From Brevundimonas halotolerans (GTDB lineage: Bacteria > Pseudomonadota > Alphaproteobacteria > Caulobacterales > Caulobacteraceae), in NCBI RefSeq assembly GCF_003730275.1, contig NZ_QTTA01000022.1:60568-124567 (forward strand): a stretch of 64,000 bases of DNA. The letters run 5' to 3'. A program made the translations under genes and the position numbers. Positions 39,359 to 48,170 of the stretch are shown piece by piece. The notes under the pieces were generated by a model that worked only from the letters and a program-made list of their open reading frames with translations, was not told where the DNA came from and did not search any database. How positions within the stretch are numbered: the first letter of the stretch is position 1; each line of letters starts with the position of its first letter.

Positions 39359-39487
39359 ATGCTTCGCCGTCTGACCCTTATGGCCGCCATCGCCGCCCTC
39401 AGCACCCCGCTGCTGGCCGGCTGCATCATCGTCACCACCGACAAGCCCGAGACCCAGGTCATCCAGGCGCCCGCTCAGGAAGACTGA
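39359..39487 (+). CDS. Very small lipoprotein
   Basis: 42 residues: signal peptide MLRRLTLMAAIAALSTPLLAG with lipobox LLAGC, then only about 20 mature residues ending in PAQED. GGGGG lies about 10 bp upstream of the ATG. The clear lipobox and ribosome site support it as a real gene despite its size. Function unknown. Confidence 0.62.
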   Translation: MLRRLTLMAAIAALSTPLLAGCIIVTTDKPETQVIQAPAQED

Positions 39488-39496
39488 GGGCGCACC

Positions 39497-39916
39497 CTAG
39501 CGGTTCAGGCGTTCCCAGGTTTCGACGCAGGTGGAAATCCGCTCGGCCGCCCCGGTCGAGCGGTCTTCGGCGACATGGCGGCGGGCGAGGGCCGACTGTT
39601 CGCTTTCGAGGGCGGTGATGTCGGCCGGTTCCATTTCGGCGCGCCAGGCGTCCGTGCCGCCGGCCATATCCACCAGGGTGCGGTTGATGGTTTCATGCTG
39701 CTCATCGGCATCGACCGCGGCCGGGTCGACGAGTGCGGCCATGATGCGGTCGGCAAAGGCCGGATCACCACTCAGGATCTGGTCGTTCAGCACGGTGAAA
39801 TAGGTCGAACAGCCGACCGCCTCCCGCTGAAGCTCTTCTGTGTTTGCGCCGCCGCAGGCCGCGAGCCCGCCCAGCATCACTAATCCGATCGTCAGCGTCG
39901 GCACGATCCGTCGCAT
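39497..39916 (-). CDS. Predicted lipoprotein
   Basis: A 139-residue lipoprotein precursor, lipobox GLAAC (Cys near 21). The mature protein is helical and acidic with two cysteines (AVGCSTYF and ISTCVETW), of the kind annotated as hypothetical lipoproteins in Caulobacterales. GAGGT lies 5 bp before the chosen ATG; other in-frame ATGs occur at 39931 and upstream. Convergent with the small lipoprotein gene, stops 9 bp apart. Confidence 0.72.
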   Translation of the reverse strand: MRRIVPTLTIGLVMLGGLAACGGANTEELQREAVGCSTYFTVLNDQILSGDPAFADRIMAALVDPAAVDADEQHETINRTLVDMAGGTDAWRAEMEPADITALESEQSALARRHVAEDRSTGAAERISTCVETWERLNR

Positions 39917-40009
39917 CCGGTACCTCATCATAGCCACCCCAAGCCGGCAATCGTCCACGCAAAGGCCGGTCGGTTCAAGCCTTTTCCGCCCTCAGTGCCG
40001 AGCAAAAGG

Positions 40010-40441
40010 TCAGACCGTGGCCAGGAAGGGGGCGATCATTTCGCCTGCGATCCGGTGCGGGCGCAGGGTGCGGGCGTCGACCAGGCACCATTCGGACACG
40101 CCCTGGGCGCACAGACGGCCCTGACCGTCCTCGATGCGGACATAACGGTTGAAGCGGGGCCCCTGGGGATCGCCGACCCAGGTGCGGGCGACGACGCCCG
40201 TGGCGCCGGGCTCGATCCCGCGCAGATAGTCGACCTCATGCCGGAGCGCGACCCACGACCAGCGGGCGCGCGTGGCGTCATCAAAGCGCGCATTCCAGTG
40301 GGCGGTGCCGGCGTCCTGCAGCCAGCCGACATAGACCACATTGTTGACGTGGCCATTGGCGTCGATGTGTTCGGGACGCACCTCCAGCGGGACGACGAAG
40401 ACCTCGCGGTCCTCGCGCGGGACCAGCGGCGCCCGGGCCAT
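40010..40441 (-). CDS. Acyl-CoA thioesterase (4HBT hotdog fold)
   Basis: A 143-residue thioesterase of the 4-hydroxybenzoyl-CoA type. The active-site segment HIDANGHVNNVVYVGWLQDA (Asp and His-Val-Asn-Asn) starts near residue 25. HEVDYLRGIEPGATGVVARTWV is the central hotdog strand pair. The start overlaps the Grx4 stop (TGATG), so it is the last gene of the bolA-AKR-grx-thioesterase unit. Substrate unknown. Confidence 0.9.
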   Translation of the reverse strand: MARAPLVPREDREVFVVPLEVRPEHIDANGHVNNVVYVGWLQDAGTAHWNARFDDATRARWSWVALRHEVDYLRGIEPGATGVVARTWVGDPQGPRFNRYVRIEDGQGRLCAQGVSEWCLVDARTLRPHRIAGEMIAPFLATV

Positions 40442-40794
40442 CAGGCGTCTGCGTCGCCGAGCGGCACGCCCTTGTCGGCCATCAGGGTGCCGAGCTCGCC
40501 GGCCTGGAACATCTCGCGCACGATATCCGATCCGCCGACGAACTCGCCCTTCACATACAGCTGGGGAATGGTCGGCCAGTCGGTGAAGGCCTTGATGCCC
40601 TCGCGCAAGCCGTCGTCCTGCAGCACATCGACGCCAACGAAGGGTGCGCTGAGGTGGTCGAGGATCTGCACCGCCTGGGCCGAGAAGCCACAGCGCGGCG
40701 CATCCGGCGTGCCCTTCATGAACAGCACCACGGGGTGATCGGCGATGGTCTGGGCGATGAAATCGCGCACGGGGTCGGCAGCGGTGTCGGTCAC
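40441..40794 (-). CDS. grxD: Monothiol glutaredoxin Grx4
   Basis: A CGFS-type glutaredoxin of 117 residues that carries and delivers [2Fe-2S] clusters with glutathione. CGFS follows VLFMKGTPDAPR near residue 35; the GSH-binding WPTIPQLYVKGEFVGGSD is standard. BolA, its known binding partner, is encoded two genes upstream in the same unit, which supports an iron-sulfur role. Confidence 0.96.
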   Translation of the reverse strand: MTDTAADPVRDFIAQTIADHPVVLFMKGTPDAPRCGFSAQAVQILDHLSAPFVGVDVLQDDGLREGIKAFTDWPTIPQLYVKGEFVGGSDIVREMFQAGELGTLMADKGVPLGDADA

Positions 40795-40843
40795 GGGAGA
40801 TACCTCTTCAGCAGGCCTGTGAGCTAGGAGGCCCCGAAGGCCG

Positions 40844-40872
40844 GGTCAAGGGCAGGCGCGGTCAAGGGCAGG
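40844..40872. repeat. 13-bp tandem direct repeat
   Basis: GGTCAAGGGCAGG at 40844-40856 and again at 40860-40872, period 16 bp, just past the stop of the AKR-like gene and upstream of grxD. Confidence 0.8.
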
Positions 40873-40873
40873 A

Positions 40874-41788
40874 TCAGGCGGCGGCCGTGCCGACCCGGGC
40901 CATTTCGATCTGGGCGGGCAGACCGGGCGGAAGGTCGCGCTCGGGCACCTGGGCCAGGTCTTTGACGCGCTCGTCGGTCGTGGCGCTGATCATGACGCTG
41001 GAGATCGACGGATCGACCAGGGCATAGCCGAGGCAGATCTGCTCGGCCGTCCAGCCGTGGGTGCGATGCAGGAAGGCGAAGGTGCCCATGCCCTTAAGCG
41101 GCGTATCAGGCGTGCGCGACCGGCCGAGGCCAAACAGGCCACGTTTGGGCGCATGCACCGTCTCGGCCTTTTTCGGCGTGTCGAGACTGTCGGGGAAATA
41201 GCCATAGCCGAGGATGGCCATGTCACGCTCGCGCGCATGGCGGACCCGCGACAGGATACGCCAGTCGGAATTGACGTGGAACGGTGTCGCCAGCACATCG
41301 AAGGCACCGGTCGAGACATAGGTGTCCATGACCTCGCCCTCGCCCGACACCCCCAGCAGGCGGACGCGCTCGGAGGCGCGGAGTGCCTTGAGCGCCTGCA
41401 GGGTGGACTGGGCCAATTCCTGTTCCTCGGGCTCATCCAGCAAGGCGACGTCGATATGGCCCAGACCCGAGACATGGAGCACCCGGTCCATCGCGTGGGT
41501 CATGCCCTCGGCCGAAAAGTCGCGTTGCGAGCCCCGCCTTCCGTCGCCAGTGCCCAGCATCAGGGTGACCGAGACCAGCTTGCGGTCGACATGGCTGAGC
41601 GCCTGACCCACCACATCGGCCAGCACCGGGTCGGCGGTCTCGAGGCGGAAGCTGTTGATGCCGGCCTCAAGCCCCGCATAGATCAGCGACTGGGCGGCTT
41701 CGAATCCGCGCGCCAGCGCCGCATGGCCGAGGCTGAGGGTCAGGGAGGATACGGCGGTGCCCGCATAGCCAAAGGGACGATAACGCAT
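40874..41788 (-). CDS. Aldo/keto reductase-like protein lacking the catalytic tetrad
   Basis: A 304-residue protein with the AKR barrel plan: MRYRPFGYAGTAVSSLTLSLG start, GHIDVALLDEPEE, LLGVSGEGEVMDTYV, DVLATPFHVNSD, and C-terminal QICLGYALVDPSISSVMISATTDERV. The active-site places do not fit: GINSFRLETADP replaces the GxxxFDTAxxYG block (Asp and Tyr gone), the Lys strand reads KLVSVTLM, and the His position after the LL pair is acidic. It may be a non-catalytic member. It lies 3 bp after bolA and upstream of grxD. Confidence 0.82.
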   Translation of the reverse strand: MRYRPFGYAGTAVSSLTLSLGHAALARGFEAAQSLIYAGLEAGINSFRLETADPVLADVVGQALSHVDRKLVSVTLMLGTGDGRRGSQRDFSAEGMTHAMDRVLHVSGLGHIDVALLDEPEEQELAQSTLQALKALRASERVRLLGVSGEGEVMDTYVSTGAFDVLATPFHVNSDWRILSRVRHARERDMAILGYGYFPDSLDTPKKAETVHAPKRGLFGLGRSRTPDTPLKGMGTFAFLHRTHGWTAEQICLGYALVDPSISSVMISATTDERVKDLAQVPERDLPPGLPAQIEMARVGTAAA

Positions 41789-41791
41789 GGC

Positions 41792-42034
41792 TCAGCCCTT
41801 TCCTTCGGGAGCGGCGGTCTCGAGCGCCAGGGCGTGCAGTTCGCCGCCCATCCGGCCCTTGAGCGCGGCATAGACCATCTGATGCTGTTTCACCCGGCCC
41901 AAGCCCGCGAAGGCCCCGGACACGACGCGCGCGCGATAGTGATCGCCGTCCCCGGCCAGATCGACAATGTCGATCTCGGCATCCGGAAAGGCTTCCAGAA
42001 GGTGCGATCTCAGACTGTCGGCGGACATGGGCAT
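41792..42034 (-). CDS. BolA-family protein
   Basis: An 80-residue BolA protein; these bind monothiol glutaredoxins and [2Fe-2S] clusters. It shows the class II KH-like fold with FPDAEIDIVDLAGDGDHYRARVV and the cluster-ligand His in RVKQHQMVYAALKGRMGGELHALAL. A second ATG two codons in is equally possible. First gene of the unit with the AKR-like protein and Grx4. Confidence 0.93.
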   Translation of the reverse strand: MPMSADSLRSHLLEAFPDAEIDIVDLAGDGDHYRARVVSGAFAGLGRVKQHQMVYAALKGRMGGELHALALETAAPEGKG

Positions 42035-42088
42035 GGGTGAAACCTGATTATTCGCCTCCCCTCATGCCTCATAAACCTTAATGTCCGG

Positions 42089-42607
42089 CTACGTTCCGGC
42101 ACGTTCCAGCAGGATCACTGCATCGCCCTTGTAGGTGGTCTCGGCATAGGGCTTGAACCCCAGCCGACCGGCCAGCGCCAGCGACGGGGTATTATCGGGG
42201 CTGATCATACAGACCAGACGATCCGCCTTGAGGTGCTGTTCTGCCCAGGCGATGGCGGCGGCGGCGGCTTCGAACGCCATGCCCTTGCCCTGAAAGGCCG
42301 GCGACAGGCCCCAGCCGATTTCGGGCGCGTCAAAGGCGGGGTCGACGATGCGGCGATAGCTCAACAGGCCGACGCTGCCAATATAGCGGCCGTCGCCCTG
42401 GGTGCGGATCGCCCAATTGCCATAGCCCATGACCTGCCAGTGGCCGACATCGCGCAGCAGGCGGAACCAGGCCTCCTCGGCATTGAGCGCCTGGGGGAAG
42501 ATGTGACGGAAGAAGCCCGGGTCGGCCAGCAGGGCGCACAGGTCGGCATAGTCTCCCTCTGCCACCGGGCTCAGGATCAGGCGGTCGGTTTCGATCACCG
42601 GGCTCAT
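42089..42607 (-). CDS. GNAT-family N-acetyltransferase (RimJ/RimL type)
   Basis: A 172-residue acetyltransferase. The order ETDRLILSPVAEGDYADL, GNWAIRTQGDGRYIGSVGL, EIGWGLSPAFQGKGMAFEAAAAA (the acetyl-CoA loop) and NTPSLALAGRLGFKPY is the RimJ/RimL pattern. The start overlaps the asparaginase stop by 4 bp, so the two are coupled. Target unknown. Confidence 0.92.
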   Translation of the reverse strand: MSPVIETDRLILSPVAEGDYADLCALLADPGFFRHIFPQALNAEEAWFRLLRDVGHWQVMGYGNWAIRTQGDGRYIGSVGLLSYRRIVDPAFDAPEIGWGLSPAFQGKGMAFEAAAAAIAWAEQHLKADRLVCMISPDNTPSLALAGRLGFKPYAETTYKGDAVILLERAGT

Positions 42608-43587
42608 GAAAACAGGCTTTCGGCCCGGACCAGCCGGGTTTCACCCGCTGCATCCGTGACCGCATAGGTAAAGCCGGGGCGCAGGGCAAAGGCCCCGGCG
42701 CGGCCTTGTTTGTCCAGCGCCAGCAGGGCGACCTGATGGTCCGCGATCTTATCGCCCCGCAGCCGGGCGAGGCGCTCGATCACCCGTTTGCAGGCGGCAT
42801 CGGGATCCAGACCGGCGCGCATGGCCTCGACCACGGCATGGGCGCCCGAAACGCGCAGGATGTCTTCGCCCACGCCCGTGCCGGTGGCGGCGCCCACCTC
42901 GTCATCGACCGACAGGCCGGCGCCGGGGATGGGGCTGTCGCCGACCCGGCCGCGCATCTTGAAGGCCATGCCCGAGGTGGTGCAGGCCCCGGCCATGGCT
43001 CCTGTGAGATCGATGCCCAGAATGCCGATGGTGTCGTGATCCGAGGCCCCGCCCGGCCAGTCGGTGTTCTCGCTGTTGGCGCGGGGGGCATAGTCCGAGG
43101 TTTCCAGCCAGCGCTTCCACACGGCCTCCGCCGCGGGCGTCAGCAGGCGGGTCGTTTCAAACCCCTGATCCAGCGCAAAGGCGCGGGCCCCCTCGCCCAC
43201 CAGAATGACATGGGGGGTGGCCTCCATCACCCGGCGGGCGACCGAGACGGCGTGGACGATATCCTCAAGCGCGCAGACCGAGCCCATGTCGCCGCGCCCG
43301 TTCATGATGACGGCGTCCAGCGTCACATGACCCTCCCGGTCCGGAAAGCCACCGATGCCGACCGAGGCATTGGTGACATCGGCCTCGGCCACCCGGGCGC
43401 CGGCCTCGACCATGTCGAGGGCCGAGCCACTCGCCTGCCGCACCGCATGGGCGGCGGCATTGGCCGGGACGCCGAAGTCCCAGGTCGAGACCAGCACAGC
43501 GGGGGGCGTATCGGCATGGGCGATGCTGGAGGCCGCCGCAGCGGTTGCGGCCCCGGCCAGCACGGCCCGGCGCGACGGGCCGCTCAC
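42604..43587 (-). CDS. N4-(beta-N-acetylglucosaminyl)-L-asparaginase / isoaspartyl peptidase family
   Basis: An Ntn-hydrolase of 327 residues that self-cleaves before a Thr. An exported precursor: [21 protein letters not shown] is a signal of twin-arginine style. The autocleavage Thr is in [15 protein letters not shown] (near residue 187), and [15 protein letters not shown] and [12 protein letters not shown] shape the active site. The start overlaps the stop of the radC 3' fragment (ATGA), showing that it was in an operon with radC before the element inserted. Confidence 0.92.
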   Translation of the reverse strand: MSGPSRRAVLAGAATAAAASSIAHADTPPAVLVSTWDFGVPANAAAHAVRQASGSALDMVEAGARVAEADVTNASVGIGGFPDREGHVTLDAVIMNGRGDMGSVCALEDIVHAVSVARRVMEATPHVILVGEGARAFALDQGFETTRLLTPAAEAVWKRWLETSDYAPRANSENTDWPGGASDHDTIGILGIDLTGAMAGACTTSGMAFKMRGRVGDSPIPGAGLSVDDEVGAATGTGVGEDILRVSGAHAVVEAMRAGLDPDAACKRVIERLARLRGDKIADHQVALLALDKQGRAGAFALRPGFTYAVTDAAGETRLVRAESLFS

Positions 43588-43882
43588 ATCAGCCCCAATT
43601 GCTTGAAGCTGGCCACGCCCTTGCGACCGACAATCAGATGGTCGTGCACATCGACTCCGAGAGCACGGGCGGCCTCGACCACCTGACGGGTCATGTCGAT
43701 GTCAGCACGGCTGGGCGTGGGGTCACCGGACGGGTGATTGTGGACGATGATCATGGCCTTGGCGGACAGTTCGAGGGCGCGGCGGACCACCTCGCGTGGA
43801 TAGACGGGGGCATGGTCGACCGTGCCCCGGTTCTGGATTTCGTCGAGGATCAGCTGGTTGCGGTTATCCAGATAGAGCACCC
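43584..43882 (-). pseudogene. radC: radC 3' fragment (JAB/MPN domain) at the element boundary
   Basis: The C-terminal metallo-isopeptidase-like domain of RadC. Host codons run from GTG-CTC at the junction ([23 protein letters not shown]) through the metal motif [19 protein letters not shown] to a normal end. The frame stays open into the element up to an ATG at 44081, so a free-standing MPN domain with about 66 foreign residues could be made. The matching 5' half is at 61.4-61.85 kb. Confidence 0.92.
43876..43882. other. Attachment site copy, left junction
   Basis: AGCACCC (GGGTGCT on the radC strand), identical to the copy at 61416. RadC sequence lies to the left, element to the right. Just inside the element CGTACTTTACGTTA begins. 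Confidence 0.88.
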
Positions 43883-44035
43883 CGTACTTTACGTTATCGA
43901 AAAGCGCCCAAAAGCCCGCTACGACTGAGTTTGCTACTGCCCGATTCACGGTGCCAGACTGTCTGTTTTGCGCTCCTGGGGCAACGCCAACTTTTACACT
44001 TCTCGCCGTCGCGCCGGGCGGTCGCACGCCGAGCG

Positions 44036-44911
44036 TCAAGGTTGGGGTCCGGTCAGGATCCACAGACGACCGCTCTTCCACACTGGGTTCGGTGTCGTGG
44101 TGAGTTCGGTGTTCAGTGCTTTGAACGCCGAGTCAGTGGGGTCAACCACACGGTAGTCGTAACGATCGAGACCGACCCTCCAGACCTCGAGGAGATTGCC
44201 GGGCACGGCCTCCGGTATGTCGACGGTTATAACGACCTTATGCCGCACGACCTTTCGGTCGATGACGTCGCCGGTGTCGACGTTTCGTAAACGTAGCGTT
44301 GGAACGTCCGCGTCATCCATTTCGACGCCGAAGAACTCCGCCCAAGCGCTCAGGGATGGCTGAACCTGATGGCCAGAAAACCCCTGCTTGTCGGACGGCT
44401 TGATCTGCATAAGAAGGCGCGCGAAGGGCTGCGGCGATGCGCTCGGCAGTTTGATGCTTGGCGGCTTGTACTGCTTCTCCAACCATTTGAGGTCATCATC
44501 TGACAGCTCGTCGGTGCAAAGGCTATCGACGAACTTGCGAACCGACTTCAGCGTCGCGGGATCTGAAGACCTGAGCACGGCCTCGGTCAGGACCTTCTGC
44601 GACCGAGACGACGCATTGGTGGAGCCCACGAAGCTGTACGTATCGAACGCGAACACTTTGGCGTGCAGCAACGGCAGGGTAAAGATGCGAACTCCGTTCT
44701 TCCTCAGCCGTCGCAAGGCGCCAGGATGGGTGATGCCGCATTGAACCGACGCCAAACTGGCGTCGACGACCAAATTGCTATTCGGAACGAGCGGTAGAAG
44801 ACTGTCACCCCTCTTACCGAAATATGCCACTGCCACCTTGCTAGGGGAGGCCGCGTCGCGCGCGGCCTTCGTGATCTTCTTCCACGGCGACTCGGTAATA
44901 AGGCGGCTCAC
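44036..44911 (-). CDS. Phospholipase-D-fold nuclease-like protein of the defence cassette
   Basis: 291 residues. A single HKD motif is present as HAKVFAFD followed by [10 protein letters not shown] (residues ~82-105), the catalytic half-site of PLD-family nucleases, which act as dimers. The C-terminal half (after about 165) is a separate domain with strands [15 protein letters not shown] and [16 protein letters not shown], not recognised. The start overlaps the methylase stop by 4 bp. In size and type it is comparable to DISARM DrmC, but homology is not established. Confidence 0.8.
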   Translation of the reverse strand: MSRLITESPWKKITKAARDAASPSKVAVAYFGKRGDSLLPLVPNSNLVVDASLASVQCGITHPGALRRLRKNGVRIFTLPLLHAKVFAFDTYSFVGSTNASSRSQKVLTEAVLRSSDPATLKSVRKFVDSLCTDELSDDDLKWLEKQYKPPSIKLPSASPQPFARLLMQIKPSDKQGFSGHQVQPSLSAWAEFFGVEMDDADVPTLRLRNVDTGDVIDRKVVRHKVVITVDIPEAVPGNLLEVWRVGLDRYDYRVVDPTDSAFKALNTELTTTPNPVWKSGRLWILTGPQP

Positions 44912-47900
44912 GCGTCCTCCTCATGCGACGACGGCGCGTCGCGGAAATCCGTTTTTACGATCTGCGAATAGGCGAGCTCGATCTCCGGCCTGAGGTCTTC
45001 CAAGCCCAGAGCGGCGATCCAAGACTGATCCGTGGCGTCAGACACGGCGCGGCATTTGGCCAAGTTGAAGTTGCCAATGCGTTTGCCGGCGTTCAGCTTG
45101 AACACCAAATTGTCCTGCATGGCAGCTTCCAGAGTCTCGCGGGCATGTCTCGCGCGAATGTCCGGCAGAGCTTGGAAGGCCTGTGAAGGGAACGGGAGCC
45201 AGCCAAAGTTGCCCTGGGTCACATGGAAATCGTCGCCCACGATCGACCACCAGAGGAGGCCGATTTTACCATTAAGTAGAGTGTGGGCCTGATCGCGTGC
45301 TTCGCTCGATCCGAAGTAAACTGTCCCGTTGTCGGACGATGGGGCCAATGTGGCGTCACCGTCATAGGTCGGTGCCGGAGTGACGGCGAACGACACCCAA
45401 TTGTAGGCCGACTTGCGGAAGTACAGCGGGTAGGCGGTCGCCCCCCTGGATCGAACGACATCGAGCGGCGGGAATCGAAGCTTCGCCTCTTCGAGGCGAG
45501 TCAGTAGGTCTTGTTGGCTCAGCTTGGGAACCAGCCCGTTCCAAAGCTCAGGACGGAAGCGGGCATACTCGAGCCGCGGAATGAGGTGGGGGCGCGCCTC
45601 TTCGAACCATCGATGGGTCACGGTGGTGTAAGCGGCTCGTATCCCGTTGCGCTGACCGATGTGTATGGTGTTGCGGACACGAACCTCTGCGCTGAACAAG
45701 GCAGCTGGAATGCGTGCGAATGAAGAGAACCAATTTGTCGAAAACTCTCGGAACAGGAGATCTCGCAGCGGCTCGAAACCCGATGAAAACGCCAAGCTGA
45801 GCGGGACAATCATCCCGGCGTAGCCGTCAGGCGAGGTCAGGTCGGCTGCCCTCTCCATGATCCAAGCATAGATGTCCGGACACGCCTCGGTCTCGAAGCC
45901 GCGGACTGTGTAGGCCTGCCGAACCTTGGAGGAGGTGATATAAGGCGGGTTGCCGACGACAACGTCGAAACCGCCGCGTTGCATGATGGCGTAGAAGTCC
46001 AGCGCCCAGTGGAACGGCTTGTGCGAAACTTTCCAGCGCGCGACCGCGTCGTCGCTGGCGTTCCGTTGATCGTATTCGAGGGCCATGAACCGATCGAGCC
46101 GTCCGCTCAGATCCGCGAGACGTCCTTTAAGCTCGATCTTTGCTTGTGGGCCGGCGTTTCCGTGCAGAGCCGTCTGATCGTTACGGAAGTTCTGGAACGC
46201 CCGGGCCAGTTCCGTCGCTCGTTCACGGATTTCCGCCAAGTCGGCCGTGAATTCCAAGCCGGTCTGACGCGCACGACTGATGGCGTTGATCGAGGTGTAG
46301 CCAATTAGGGAGTTGCCGGCGCGGATGTTGAAATCGATGTCGGGTAGCGGCTCAATTTGATCGACCGTCTCGAGTTGTGCGGCGAGCTTCAGGAACAGGC
46401 GGAGTTTACAGATCTCCACCGCCTCATCCATGATGTCGACGCCGTACAGATTGGCGACAATAATCGATTTGTAGATGAAGTAGTCTCGACTCGGGTGGAC
46501 GTCGACTCGGGCCAGATCCTCGCGGAACTCAAGAAGGTTCGGACCACCGCTCGGCGTGGGCGGTGAGGCCTCGACGAACTGCTGCATTCGAGCCAAGCAT
46601 CCCTCATACAGGGGGTGCAGAACGTTGAGAGCTGCGAACAGAAAGGCACCGGAGCCGCAGGCGGGATCCAAGACTCGGATCTCTGAGATACCGCGCCAGA
46701 ACGCTTTCACCAGGTCGCTGCTCTCGGCGTATTGGATCGCGTCGAGTGCAAACTGGCTGATGTTGAGGTTGAGGGTGGTGAACTCCTCAATCGTTGCGAT
46801 CGATCCAGATACGAGCCGAGCCTTCAGCGCCTCGTAACGCGCGCGACGCGCAACGACTTCCCGCCACGTCTCCGTCGGTAGTCCGAACTCCGGATCCGCT
46901 ACACGGTGCCAATCTCTCTGAGCCTCATCGTCGGACAGGCCCCGAGCGATCGATGGGGGCAGCGGCCGCTCGACCCCCTTTCGGATCGACGGATGGATGT
47001 ATGCGTCGGGGTTCTCAGCGGCCATGCGCCAGACGCTCCCCCCCGGCTCGAACGCCGCACTGTGATGAGCGGCGGCCGTCTTGAATAGCCAAGGGATCAC
47101 CGTATTGCTGGTGATGTAGTCAGTGACGTCCTCCTTGGTGTAGTACGCCCCCATCTGCTTATTGTTGATGTATTTTTCGAAGATGTGGCCCAAGACGTCC
47201 GGGTTGATTTCACGACCGTCGTTTCGGGCGATTGGCCGAGTGTCCAAGGTCCAATCGTAGTTGTCGAAGAACTCGAAAATCCGGACGAACGCCTCGTCTG
47301 CGATATCGATCTGGCAATCGCCTGTCTCAAGCGCATGGGGCTCGAACAAGCCGCCATTCAGGTACGGCACACGGCCCAGAAGGCCGATCGTGGCTTCATC
47401 GCGCTCATCCAGCGGGCGCGCCAGGCCGCCGTGGAAGAGGGTGCGCAAGAAAAGCCGATAAAAGCTATGGAACCGGCCATCGCCATGCTGGGCGCGTACC
47501 CGAGCCAGCCGCTCGCGCAAATAGTTGGCGTCGCCGTCCAGGAAGCCCTTCTTCTGAATGAAGTAGATGAACATCAGCCGGTTCAGCATCAGGGACGCGT
47601 ACCACTGGCGATCGGTGACGCGTTCAAGGCCCGTAATGAAGTCCAAGAAGCATTGGTGCTGGGCTTCGAACTCAGCGTAGAATCTCTTGGTTATCCGCTC
47701 TCGATCAAAGGCATCCCGCAGGCGAACGGTTGTACCGGCGAGCGTCAGTCCCTCCTCTTCGTCCAGACCAAAGGCGATATGGTCCAGCTTCTGGATCAGG
47801 CCTTCCGGGGCGCTGGCGACCAGCCAGACGTGCTCTCGAAATGCGGCCGGTTTACCCTTCTCGCGGCTGACCCACTGCCAAACTTGACGCGCCCGCCCCG

Positions 47901-48168
47901 GGTCCGTGAAGATGATCAGGTGTTCGTAGGCCAGCTTGGTGATTTCGCGGTCGATGCGCTGGCGTGCAGCACGATCGGGTACGGTGTCGCAACGGAAGAT
48001 CCGAACTCCGCGCTTTTCCGCCACAGGCGACAGCGAATAGCTTTCTCCGTCCACTAGGATCGTTTCGGCCTGTCGTGATCGCGGATGGTCCCATCCGAGT
48101 TCGTTGAACAGTCCGGCAAAGTCGAACGCCTTCAGCTGCGCCGCCGCCCGCTCGCGATCGATCCCCAT
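44908..48168 (-). CDS. Large N6-adenine DNA methyltransferase (Eco57I/type IIG-like)
   Basis: 1086 residues. The N-terminal 330 residues are of unclear fold, with a possible nuclease-like start (FNELGWDHPRSRQAETI). The methylase core has motif I VLDPACGSGAFLFAALNVL and motif IV VVVGNPPYITSSKVR, which is N6-adenine specific. The C-terminal 300 residues hold target-recognition-type sequence (GLLWWSIVGDDFHVTQGNF). The ATG is 2 bp after the helicase stop with AAGGGA before it; the frame extends to 48243 but would overlap the helicase. Expected role: mark host DNA while the helicase and nuclease act on unmarked DNA. Confidence 0.9.
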   Translation of the reverse strand: MGIDRERAAAQLKAFDFAGLFNELGWDHPRSRQAETILVDGESYSLSPVAEKRGVRIFRCDTVPDRAARQRIDREITKLAYEHLIIFTDPGRARQVWQWVSREKGKPAAFREHVWLVASAPEGLIQKLDHIAFGLDEEEGLTLAGTTVRLRDAFDRERITKRFYAEFEAQHQCFLDFITGLERVTDRQWYASLMLNRLMFIYFIQKKGFLDGDANYLRERLARVRAQHGDGRFHSFYRLFLRTLFHGGLARPLDERDEATIGLLGRVPYLNGGLFEPHALETGDCQIDIADEAFVRIFEFFDNYDWTLDTRPIARNDGREINPDVLGHIFEKYINNKQMGAYYTKEDVTDYITSNTVIPWLFKTAAAHHSAAFEPGGSVWRMAAENPDAYIHPSIRKGVERPLPPSIARGLSDDEAQRDWHRVADPEFGLPTETWREVVARRARYEALKARLVSGSIATIEEFTTLNLNISQFALDAIQYAESSDLVKAFWRGISEIRVLDPACGSGAFLFAALNVLHPLYEGCLARMQQFVEASPPTPSGGPNLLEFREDLARVDVHPSRDYFIYKSIIVANLYGVDIMDEAVEICKLRLFLKLAAQLETVDQIEPLPDIDFNIRAGNSLIGYTSINAISRARQTGLEFTADLAEIRERATELARAFQNFRNDQTALHGNAGPQAKIELKGRLADLSGRLDRFMALEYDQRNASDDAVARWKVSHKPFHWALDFYAIMQRGGFDVVVGNPPYITSSKVRQAYTVRGFETEACPDIYAWIMERAADLTSPDGYAGMIVPLSLAFSSGFEPLRDLLFREFSTNWFSSFARIPAALFSAEVRVRNTIHIGQRNGIRAAYTTVTHRWFEEARPHLIPRLEYARFRPELWNGLVPKLSQQDLLTRLEEAKLRFPPLDVVRSRGATAYPLYFRKSAYNWVSFAVTPAPTYDGDATLAPSSDNGTVYFGSSEARDQAHTLLNGKIGLLWWSIVGDDFHVTQGNFGWLPFPSQAFQALPDIRARHARETLEAAMQDNLVFKLNAGKRIGNFNLAKCRAVSDATDQSWIAALGLEDLRPEIELAYSQIVKTDFRDAPSSHEEDA

Positions 48169-48170
48169 GA

